DNA of 64,000 nt from Elmis aenea. Its lineage: Eukaryota > Arthropoda > Insecta > Coleoptera > Elmidae. A program made the translations under genes and the position numbers. This document shows positions 62,901-64,000 of this stretch, piece by piece (within the stretch, counting starts at the first letter, position 1; each line of letters starts with the position of its first letter). The notes under the pieces were generated by a model. That model searched no databases, was not told the DNA's origin, and was given only the letters and a program-made list of their open reading frames with translations. The DNA is taken from contig OX393579.1 in NCBI GenBank assembly GCA_947652605.1, positions 50,226,970 to 50,290,969 on the forward strand, in the 5' to 3' direction.

Positions 62901-63455
62901 AAAACGAGTACAAACGTAGAAAAAATTAATCAGAACGGTGCCGAGGTCGCAAGCGATGACAGCTCAAAACGTAAAAATAGCGCTGGCAGTTTACCGTCGT
63001 CGCCTCTCGGTGTTCACGTCGAAAAATGCGACGCGAGCCCCGCCAATTCGGACCCGGGCGACGACCTGAATTTTAGAAAGTTAGTAGGGAAGTTCGAACC
63101 GAATTCTAAAGAAAATCCGGACGCTCAGGTAAATCTAAGGCTGAAATCGTATGCGACGAACAAACAGCACGTTAAAAACGCACGGTTTTCATGCATCGAC
63201 GTTTCGTCTGAAAAGAATCCCATACGGTTTGCACCCTTGATATCAAATTATAATAATAAGCATAGTTCTACTGCAGATAAGAGTGCAGAAAGGCCCCCAG
63301 TTCCTCCTGTTGTTAGAAATCCCACACCGAATGTAGTCGTAGCGACGGTCATAGCTAAAGCTGCCAAGAAACAACAGCAGTATGGTAAAAGTCATCCGTT
63401 GGCGAGATTAAACATCAAGCCTCGACACAATAATCCTGTCTACAACACAATGTAA
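11834..63455 (+). CDS. ssh: slingshot protein phosphatase gene (five coding exons visible, 5' end missing)
   Basis: Spliced gene whose joined exons read as a Slingshot phosphatase. From family knowledge, this enzyme removes the inhibitory phosphate from cofilin (twinstar in flies) and so promotes actin filament turnover in the cytoplasm. Exons are 11834-11990, 37878-38053, 40773-40838, 57678-58142 and 60497-63455. Every junction has a GT donor and AG acceptor, and all phases agree. The product is about 1,273 residues from the first full codon: SSH N-terminal domain (1 to about 200), DEK-C-like segment (about 207-257), dual-specificity phosphatase domain (about 265-400, catalytic Cys347) and a Ser-rich tail. 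The first visible exon starts in the third base of a codon and has no initiator Met, so at least one 5' exon is missing, probably left of the window. Introns are 25.9, 2.7, 16.8 and 2.4 kb and full of transposon remnants. Confidence 0.95.
12713..13287. mobile_element. palindromic element, family C copy 1 (decayed)
   Basis: Starts tacagagtggaccaaattcg and ends with the complement (cgaatttagtccaccctgtg). The arms pair along their length with many changes. Family members at 16591-17540 and 47493-48401 share tggtccaaattcgatggga. Confidence 0.75.
13288..14129. other. AT-rich intronic sequence, nothing recognised
   Basis: No repeat, RNA gene or exon-like frame found. Confidence 0.5.
14130..15311. 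mobile_element. palindromic TACAGGGTGTCCCC element, family B copy 1
   Basis: Left end tacagggtgtccccattatc pairs with the right end (caataagggggataccctt). Arms of about 500 bases are inverted copies, including ccattgcctgtagacaaaaa and cttttaaatgcagaagtgta. A shortened copy sits at 60075-60450. Confidence 0.82.
15905..16075. repeat. fragment of the family F palindromic element
   Basis: The phrases gtggaccaaatttgg, taatagttaacgaaaatctg and ttatatcgctttccattttg recur in the element at 56030-57395 (both arms). This is a truncated copy. Confidence 0.6.
16375..16560. repeat. left copy of a diverged direct repeat
   Basis: Contains caccttcgccaaatcccaca and a preceding cacctacttgagcc; the same order occurs at about 17655-17845. 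The palindromic element 16591-17540 lies between the copies. Confidence 0.6.
16591..17540. mobile_element. palindromic element, family C copy 2
   Basis: Starts tacagtgtggtccaaattcg and ends with a diverged complement (tgagatcaccctgtg). The two arms, each about 450 bases, are inverted copies (for example gacaaactcagaacc / ggttctgagtttgtc). Confidence 0.82.
17655..17845. repeat. right copy of the diverged direct repeat
   Basis: Contains cacctt cgccaaatcccacac and the upstream cctacttaagcc in the same order as 16375-16560. The 87-codon frame here matches no family. Confidence 0.6.
17846..18734. other. unassigned intronic sequence
   Basis: No gene or repeat recognised; slightly CpG-bearing around 17900-18120. 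Confidence 0.45.
18735..19645. mobile_element. TAGGGGAGACCGG element, copy 1
   Basis: Left end taggggagaccggggctagt and right end actagcaccggtctccccta are inverted copies. The interior repeats gttgtcaca and gcaagttgtcaca motifs in both orientations. No protein coding is seen. A related, heavily interrupted element starts at 53795. Confidence 0.75.
19646..20320. repeat. tandem repeat of about 125 bp units
   Basis: Units share cgttccaagcctatttttt, gtctattgtccttaattttc and accga(a/t)attctgtt. Two clear units (from about 19660 and 19790) are followed by several more decayed ones. The 90-codon frame at 19620-19892 is an effect of the repeat. Confidence 0.75.
20321..22398. other. unassigned intronic sequence
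   Basis: No transposon end, tandem array or exon-like frame recognised. Short open frames on both strands (for example 20389-20631 minus, 21860-22099 plus) match no family. The stretch 21595-22090 has more CpG than its surroundings. Confidence 0.45.
22399..22490. repeat. hAT-like terminus (TAGGGTTTC) fragment
   Basis: tagggtttctttcccagaat followed by aaaatcccgggataaat resembles the element piece at 54590-54825, which ends gaaaccct in the opposite orientation. Confidence 0.45.
22790..23570. repeat. ancient tandem repeat of about 120-130 bp units
   Basis: The phrases ttagcgtctttt, tccag.actccgggttt, gggttaa.taa.c.ccaacag and ttttgaccnggaaa recur in the same order about six times. Units are strongly diverged and vary in length. 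Confidence 0.6.
23571..25229. other. unassigned intronic sequence
   Basis: A 63-codon frame at 24358-24549 has a phrase (VLEWLADGPDL) faintly like the DDE region of Tc1/mariner transposases, but too little to call. Otherwise nothing is recognised. Confidence 0.4.
25230..25900 (+). pseudogene. mariner transposase remnant
   Basis: In broken + frames the order of mariner motifs is preserved: VFDKTVLKVLHNG, then VIGDEIRVFYCNPSAVDH (the first catalytic Asp block, normally GDETW), LLIEYTIQKRSTITGEDYGE, and LRRRRFASVEEVKPAVEEYF near the end. The block with the last catalytic Asp is unreadable. The N-terminal HTH was not located here. Confidence 0.75.
25925..26345 (-). pseudogene. non-LTR retrotransposon C-terminal fragment
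   Basis: Minus-strand frames with stops read KTEQVMETTEMKLPRRIAGK, then a region resembling the RT thumb and C-terminus of insect LINEs (EEKRVSWKDVPQ, ANERRRWRN). It is followed by an AAT microsatellite at about 26370-26390 on the window's + strand. Confidence 0.55.
26520..27005. promoter_or_regulatory. CpG-rich, repeat-poor island in the intron
   Basis: This patch has far more CG dinucleotides than its flanks and open frames on both strands (26537-26860 minus; 26690-26998 plus) that match no known family. It could be an alternative promoter, an unrecognised exon or a recent insertion. Confidence 0.3.
27006..28553. other. unassigned intronic sequence
   Basis: AT-rich with no repeat or exon-like frame recognised. 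A TATA-like ctatataaacac lies at 27842, but nothing downstream supports a gene. Confidence 0.45.
28562..29520. mobile_element. hAT MITE with exact 8-bp target duplication
   Basis: Termini cagagccggattt and aaatccggctctg are inverted. The target duplication AGCACTTA is at 28554-28561 and 29521-29528. The size is 959 bases with no transposase. A foldback (29066-29277) lies inside it. Confidence 0.9.
29066..29277. mobile_element. GC-rich foldback element nested in the hAT MITE
   Basis: Arms from ttaggcct and cacacacagagcgttttctg to their complements (ending aggcctaa) form an almost perfect hairpin of about 100 bases per arm. The arms themselves contain small palindromes (gcgcgactcgagtcgcgcg). 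The overlapping short frames on both strands are by-products. Confidence 0.85.
29529..30617. other. unassigned intronic sequence
   Basis: No gene or repeat recognised; frames are short and AT-driven. Confidence 0.5.
30753..31850. mobile_element. foldback MITE inserted in the LINE RT, itself interrupted
   Basis: Left arm gctgtattacattacacaat to gcaacagctg pairs with its complement ending gtgtaatacagc. Without the hAT insertion (30940-31844) it would be about 193 bases. The hAT insertion hit its right terminus. Confidence 0.82.
30940..31836. mobile_element. hAT element TAGGGATGGCAAT with 8-bp target duplication
   Basis: Termini tagggatggcaatccc and ggattgccatcccta. Target duplication AGTGTAAT is at 30932-30939 and 31837-31844. 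Subterminal regions carry many aatcccgcgggatcc repeats, which may be transposase binding sites. No transposase frame is seen. Confidence 0.9.
32196..32460 (-). pseudogene. second LINE fragment, opposite strand
   Basis: Minus frames read SRKAKVRLYKTVLRPTVTCK and, in the next frame, GKILRRIYGGIKTNTGEW. These are consecutive phrases of the C-terminal part of insect endonuclease-reverse transcriptase LINEs. It abuts the + strand RT fragment tail to tail. Confidence 0.7.
32461..33584. other. unassigned intronic sequence with a CpG-bearing patch
   Basis: No repeat recognised. About 32935-33300 has more CpG than its flanks and open frames on both strands with no recognised product. Confidence 0.4.
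33585..34239. mobile_element. palindromic element, family I copy 1
   Basis: Inverted arms include ggccatgaaaccgtcagaga and its near complement (tttgacggtttcatggcc), and ctttgcaagtaaa on both sides. The right terminus is accctgta at 34239; a matching left terminus is not evident. A right-half copy lies at about 36780-36990. Confidence 0.72.
34240..35480. other. unassigned intronic sequence
   Basis: No repeat or exon-like frame recognised. Confidence 0.45.
35481..36408. mobile_element. palindromic element, family J
   Basis: Starts aacagggtgacaataatcta; both arms carry agcaaagttaggcagaattt in opposite orientation and end near tctgtataaa. The arms are about 450 bases, moderately diverged. Confidence 0.72.
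36425..36690. repeat. probable hAT MITE remnant
   Basis: Text such as gaccgcgggccacattgg and the inverted-like ttggctcgcgggccg resembles the G-rich ends of hAT elements. No target duplication could be fixed. Confidence 0.35.
36780..36990. repeat. family I half element
   Basis: Shares cgcgtttttctccgga, aactttgca and the cacaaaggacgc.tcgg phrase with the element at 33585-34239. Confidence 0.55.
36991..37727. other. unassigned sequence upstream of ssh exon B
   Basis: About 37240-37560 is CpG-bearing and repeat-free, with short frames of no recognised identity. It may be intronic regulatory sequence. Confidence 0.35.
37728..37828. repeat. short foldback next to ssh exon B
   Basis: gcataaagcgcttaacatcgc without its last base pairs with gcgatgtgaagcgcttcatg. 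It ends 49 bases before the exon B acceptor and supplies the in-frame ATG at 37785. Confidence 0.7.
37878..38053 (+). CDS. ssh: ssh coding exon B (SSH N-terminal domain)
   Basis: Acceptor gttgtttcag ends at 37877; donor gtgagc begins at 38054. It encodes 58 residues including AVKLESVHSNRTRYLVVV, LLGIDCNEKTTVGLVL and ADTTITLDGD, all typical of the SSH N-terminal domain, which binds substrate and F-actin. It begins in phase 0 and ends with two bases of a Gly codon completed by exon C. The frame is open upstream of the acceptor to an ATG at 37785, but that stretch lies partly in a foldback repeat and is best read as intron. Confidence 0.95.
38434..40288. mobile_element. 1.85-kb palindromic element, family D, carrying transposon-gene starts in its arms
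   Basis: Termini tacagggtgggcaaatttcg and cgaaatttgcccaccctgta are exact inverses. Arms of about 0.7-0.9 kb pair along most of their length (cgatgttttcatagggaatc; cgagttatcg..gataactcg). Each arm carries the same start of a coding sequence facing the centre (39044 on +, about 39700 on minus). It fills most of the ssh B-C intron. Confidence 0.85.
39044..39172 (+). pseudogene. N-terminal fragment of a transposon protein (DUF4817-like HTH)
   Basis: ATG opens MAYEYYEKYDMLE; after a one-base frame change it continues CSIQSNSNSEAASETY and FNRYPERR. The pattern DML..Y......EAA..Y..RYP.RR is the helix-turn-helix N-terminus common to a group of arthropod transposon proteins (DUF4817-like). An inverted second copy lies at about 39625-39705. 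Neither is functional. Confidence 0.6.
40289..40772. other. ssh: unassigned sequence upstream of ssh exon C
   Basis: Non-repetitive intronic sequence ending in the pyrimidine tract of the exon C acceptor. Confidence 0.5.
40773..40838 (+). CDS. ssh: ssh coding exon C (short N-terminal-domain exon)
   Basis: A 66-base exon preceded by a pyrimidine-rich tract and tttcag, followed by donor gtgagt. It encodes GFSVSVCGRHHIFKPVSVQAM plus split Gly and Trp codons. The HIFKPVSVQAMW block is nearly invariant in Slingshot proteins. Both boundary phases match neighbours B and D exactly, which places it with confidence despite its size. Confidence 0.95.
40843..42628. other. mostly unassigned intronic sequence
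   Basis: Around 41735-41810 the phrase gacggaaccccggggttctt and gggttccgtcagaaa suggests a hAT-type terminal fragment. At 42555-42616 ggccaaaaagtctcggcc and ttttggccgag are imperfect inverted repeats just outside the recombinase element. Confidence 0.4.
42828..43982 (-). CDS. tyrosine recombinase (Crypton-type), apparently intact
   Basis: Two exons, 43548-43982 and 42828-43496, flank a 51-base intron (gtaagt to ttttctag). Joined, they give 367 residues from the ATG at 43982 with no interruption. Residues 1-145 are an acidic start and a helical core-binding-like domain (KQYNLFMEWCNNKK, ENVLLAYFSQKAKK). The catalytic domain follows: GACRREEL with the first Arg at 157, the HxxR box HCFRR (His263, Arg266), Trp289 in RHGGWKSSTVAEGYVE, and nucleophile Tyr298. 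This set is the tyrosine recombinase signature. Similar proteins are multicopy in insect and other arthropod genomes and are assigned to Crypton transposons. The protein would cut and rejoin DNA in the nucleus. It could also be a domesticated copy; nothing here decides. Confidence 0.88.
44201..44320. repeat. three 40-bp direct repeats upstream of the recombinase
   Basis: Units at 44201, 44241 and 44281 share gt(t/a)actttat(c/a)gg.cgtt then gctaaggg(c)aacg. Each has an internal dyad cgttgc...gcaacg around a short spacer, which has the shape of a recombinase recognition site. They lie about 220-340 bases upstream of the gene's ATG. Confidence 0.88.
44683..44946. mobile_element. hAT MITE CAGTGTTTCCC with 8-bp target duplication
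   Basis: Termini cagtgtttccca and tgggaaacactg; target duplication ATCTAATC at 44675-44682 and 44947-44954. The 264-base interior is rich in gccccc runs. Confidence 0.92.
44955..45930. other. unassigned intronic sequence with CpG-rich patch
   Basis: An accctgta-type palindromic terminus occurs at about 45013-45025 without a partner found. From 45440 to 45860 the sequence is CpG-rich and repeat-poor; an 87-codon + frame (45534-45797) has no recognised relatives. Confidence 0.35.
45931..46385. repeat. mosaic of hAT and family M fragments
   Basis: cagcggtgcccaaccttttg at about 45933 is a hAT left end. A family M start (acaacaagagttgtaagaag) follows at about 46004. Then gattgctccactgctctag and gctggagcggagcaatt ... 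gctccaaacccctag form inverted ends of another small hAT-like MITE. Partners are incomplete. Confidence 0.45.
46386..47017. other. unassigned intronic sequence
   Basis: No gene or repeat recognised; the 85-codon + frame at 46432-46689 matches no family. Confidence 0.4.
47026..47271. mobile_element. hAT MITE CAGGGCTCTGG, copy 1
   Basis: Termini cagggctctggagc and ccacagccctg; target duplication GTTTTTAT at 47018-47025 and 47272-47279. A sister copy is at 53997-54288 (shared ttgcggcaaagga.catctc). Confidence 0.9.
47350..48490. mobile_element. hAT-like element hosting a family C palindrome
   Basis: Left end cagtggtttttaaccagggg (47350) and right end aaggttgagcaccacact (about 48473-48490) resemble CAGTGGTTCTCAACC hAT termini. 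A family C palindrome (47493-48401) sits inside. A clean target duplication was not found. Confidence 0.55.
47493..48401. mobile_element. palindromic element, family C copy 3 (best preserved)
   Basis: Ends tacagggtggtccaaattcg and cgaatttggaccacactgta. Arms of about 440 bases are nearly exact inverted copies (cccttatatatttggaataa and complement). Confidence 0.85.
48491..49731. other. unassigned sequence, hAT end fragment and CpG-rich patch
   Basis: At 48625-48672, gaacccctgggggtccgcgg ... ggaaaccgctct resembles a hAT terminus. From about 48880 to 49460 the sequence is CpG-bearing and repeat-poor; an ATG-started 62-codon frame at 49055-49243 (+) matches nothing known. Confidence 0.35.
49732..50405. 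mobile_element. palindromic TACCGGGTGTAAAC element
   Basis: Termini taccgggtgtaaacgaagtg and tttgtttacacccggta are inverted, and arms share ccggaa(a/g)tga and gtgtaccaaa-type text. The interior between about 49790 and 50040 is unpaired, and caccctgta occurs internally at 50164. Confidence 0.7.
50409..51000. repeat. minisatellite with higher-order repeats
   Basis: Basic unit of about 23-26 bases, (a/t)(a/g)tggt(t/c)aagacttcca.ttgtttt. Units vary in a set order, and the order repeats about every 240-260 bases (compare 50431, 50670 and 50928). Confidence 0.88.
51001..51627. other. CpG-rich patch, no gene recognised
   Basis: About 51010-51440 has many CpGs and few repeats. Short frames on both strands match no family. 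Confidence 0.35.
51628..52045. mobile_element. palindromic repeat, family M copy 2
   Basis: Starts tatattacataacaagagtt as at 226 and ends with gtggtcgtagaaaaag. Between the inner and outer inverted pairs it has two tandem versions of ttgacgt(a/g)ag.c.actttga ... gcttaccgtg (from about 51818 and 51912). Confidence 0.68.
52046..53039. other. unassigned, repeat-poor intronic sequence
   Basis: CpG-bearing sequence leading into the possible internal promoter. Short frames on the minus strand (52354-52557, 52807-52992) have no recognised identity. Confidence 0.35.
53040..53311 (+). promoter_or_regulatory. possible internal ssh promoter and 5' leader
   Basis: CpG-containing, non-repetitive sequence with a TATA-like gtataagg at about 53068, followed by GC-rich sequence and a leader of about 220 bases before the ATG at 53312. 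Its only support is composition, the TATA-like box and the phase-compatible exon next to it. Confidence 0.28.
53312..53367 (+). CDS. ssh: candidate alternative first coding exon of ssh
   Basis: An ATG with A at -3 and G at +4 opens a frame reading MVVNQRCTLTKRSMWNSKG, cut by a donor (GG before gtatgt). It ends with two bases of a codon, exactly the phase exon D needs, and splicing would give a Gly then SALQTLHKAS. The exon sits at the 3' edge of a CpG-rich, repeat-poor stretch in the 16.8-kb intron. An isoform made this way would lack the first part of the SSH N-terminal domain but keep the DEK-C-like and phosphatase domains. No homology of the 18 residues is known to me; transcript data are needed to move beyond a prediction. 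Confidence 0.4.
53795..54905. mobile_element. TAGGGGAGACCGGG element, copy 2, with nested insertions
   Basis: Starts taggggagaccgggaatgaa and carries aaagtaac / gttgttac-type motifs at intervals (aaaagtaacaatgattgggg at about 54311, gattggggttggttgtaaca at about 54875). It is split by the hAT MITE 53997-54288 and by a TAGGGTTTC-type hAT piece (about 54590-54825, with cccgggattcccggg-like repeats). The right end was not located. Confidence 0.5.
53997..54288. mobile_element. hAT MITE CAGGGCTGCGG, copy 2
   Basis: Termini cagggctgcggagtcgg and ccgactccacagccctg; target duplication CTTCCAAC at 53989-53996 and 54289-54296. Subterminal gactccgactcc repeats are present at both ends. Sister of 47026-47271. 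Confidence 0.93.
54906..55700. other. AT-rich intronic sequence, nothing recognised
   Basis: No repeat, RNA gene or exon-like frame found. Confidence 0.5.
55701..56031. mobile_element. small palindromic element, family E
   Basis: Left attttcgatgcccatacagg and right cctgtatgggcatcgaaaat are exact inverses, with ggtatctcggttattatca paired inside. Confidence 0.8.
56030..57395. mobile_element. palindromic element, family F, abutting family E
   Basis: Left tatgggatggaccaaattcg and right cgaatttggtccacgctgta pair, as do the inner gttagcgaaaatctgatat and complement. About 56540-56960 in the middle is unpaired and begins tacagggttctcg, suggesting another inserted element. The 92-codon frame at 56679-56957 matches no family. 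Confidence 0.75.
57678..58142 (+). CDS. ssh: ssh coding exon D (end of SSH-N, DEK-C-like domain, start of phosphatase domain)
   Basis: Acceptor gtttcag ends at 57677; donor gtaagg begins at 58143. It encodes 154 full codons: SALQTLHKASSKAREENYF, the LNEWHAMDDLESRRPPSPD linker, a DEK-C-like helical segment (VIRSTLKEIMMSVDLDEVTS to EIIVIL), then the phosphatase entry TEIFDHVYLGSEWNASN. From family knowledge the N-terminal and DEK-C-like parts help recognise phospho-cofilin. Codon use is richer in G/C than the flanking introns. A palindromic element abuts the intron about 75 bases after the donor. Confidence 0.96.
58217..59286. mobile_element. palindromic TACAGGGTGTTTC element, copy 2
   Basis: Ends tacaaggtgtttcttaaata and tatttaagaaacgccctgta. 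It shares full organisation with 3589-4565, including the ggttaccatggtttgtt inner pair. It lies in the ssh D-E intron. Confidence 0.82.
59431..59539. repeat. 56-bp tandem duplication
   Basis: Two nearly identical units starting tgtttgttaatttattaatt at 59431 and 59487; they differ by very few bases, so the duplication is recent. Confidence 0.9.
60075..60450. mobile_element. shortened family B element next to ssh exon E
   Basis: Starts tacagggtgtccacctttcg and ends acggggacaccctgta. The interior matches only the right half of 14130-15311 (ccattgcctgtagacaaaaa, aaatgcagaagtgtaaaaa), so one arm was lost. It ends 46 bases before exon E. Confidence 0.82.
60497..63455 (+). CDS. ssh: ssh terminal coding exon E (phosphatase core and regulatory tail)
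   Basis: Acceptor ttgttgcag ends at 60496 and stop TAA is at 63453-63455. It encodes 985 residues. The phosphatase core begins VRHILNVTREIDNFFPG, with the active-site loop VLVHCKMGVSRSAS (nucleophile Cys codon 60672-60674) and CIKPN further on. The conserved post-catalytic stretch LQRSKSETNLKSP follows. The remaining roughly 800 residues are Ser-rich and probably disordered, with three PSRxSSWxSxD repeats (61941-62093), FRKLVGKFE (about 63073-63099), a PPVPPV proline motif, and the C-terminal KSHPLARL block resembling the conserved tail box of SSH proteins. Ser-rich basophilic motifs suit 14-3-3 or PKD-type regulation (inference). No frame damage is seen. Confidence 0.96.
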
Positions 63456-64000
63456 AGCTCAAACACTTACTAAGGCTGTGACTTGTGTATATTTTGTCAG
63501 TAAAACATCCTATCCTTTGTAAATAAATAACGTTTTCTATCCCTATTCAGCATAAAGTATTGGTCGTACGTTTGAAACAAATGAAAAAAAAAACAAAAGA
63601 ATCCGATTCAAAAACTTATTTCCATTGTTTTTTGTTCACATTTAATAATGACAGTTGTTGCTACTTGCCATGATTTTTCTTTTTTTTGAATCCAGTTACC
63701 TCAAATTCAATCAAAAGTAACCAGTAAATTAATTCAATGTTAAAATCTGGGATTTTGATGACAGTAGATAAGATACATGTGCAGGACTAATATCTTTTGC
63801 AATGTATACAACCGTCAAAGCACGTTAATAAATTCCGTGTTTTTATTCAATTCTTATGAGATTCGTCATAGGTACTACATCAAAAACGTTCTGTTTGATA
63901 AATGAGCACAAAATGTGTTTGTTTTACTTATAAATTGATTCTTTTTCTTTTGTTTAACTTTCAATTGTTTACACTTCTTTTGTTTTTGTGGATTTTGCGA
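63456..64000 (+). other. ssh: ssh 3' UTR and downstream sequence with two polyadenylation signals
   Basis: After the stop codon come AT-rich non-coding bases. AATAAA occurs at 63522-63527, 67 bases after the stop, and again at 63827-63832, where GT-rich sequence follows (ttccgtgtttttatt). Either could direct cleavage; the second has the better downstream element. No other gene starts before the window ends. Confidence 0.6.

Overview
The window is an AT-rich, repeat-dense piece of an animal nuclear genome, almost certainly an insect. A beetle is plausible from the style of the transposons, but that is only an impression. It has spliced genes with GT-AG introns and many mariner-, hAT- and LINE-derived remnants. 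The only host gene I recognise is slingshot (ssh), the cofilin phosphatase, on the + strand. Five coding exons are visible (11834-11990, 37878-38053, 40773-40838, 57678-58142, 60497-63455). Their reading phases all fit and they give about 1,273 codons with the SSH N-terminal domain, a DEK-C-like domain, the dual-specificity phosphatase domain with its HCKMGVSRSAS loop, and a long Ser-rich tail. The usual initiator exon is not seen and probably lies left of the window. A short exon candidate at 53312-53367, with a strong start context and a matching phase, may start a shorter isoform.

Layout. 1-11.8 kb: LINE scraps, foldback elements, a decayed hAT transposase (5963-7829, minus), a mariner scrap and a CpG-rich patch before the first visible exon. 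12.0-37.9 kb: a 25.9-kb intron packed with palindromic elements ending in TACAGGG-like termini, three tandem-repeat fields, a degenerate mariner, hAT MITEs with exact 8-bp target duplications, and a LINE reverse transcriptase fragment broken by a foldback that is itself broken by a hAT MITE. 38.1-40.8 kb: an intron mostly filled by one 1.85-kb palindrome whose arms carry the start of a transposon protein. 40.8-57.7 kb: an intron with an apparently intact tyrosine-recombinase (Crypton-type) gene on the minus strand (42828-43982, one 51-bp intron), more hAT MITEs, a higher-order minisatellite and several CpG-rich patches. 58.1-60.5 kb: two more palindromic elements. 60.5-64.0 kb: the large last ssh exon and its 3' UTR.

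The genes do not form a pathway: ssh is the host gene and everything else is mobile DNA living in its introns. The points most worth a second look are the intact recombinase with 14-bp inverted termini and three 40-bp repeats near its promoter, the candidate internal ssh promoter and exon, and the unusual load of long inverted repeats that would be transcribed within ssh pre-mRNA.
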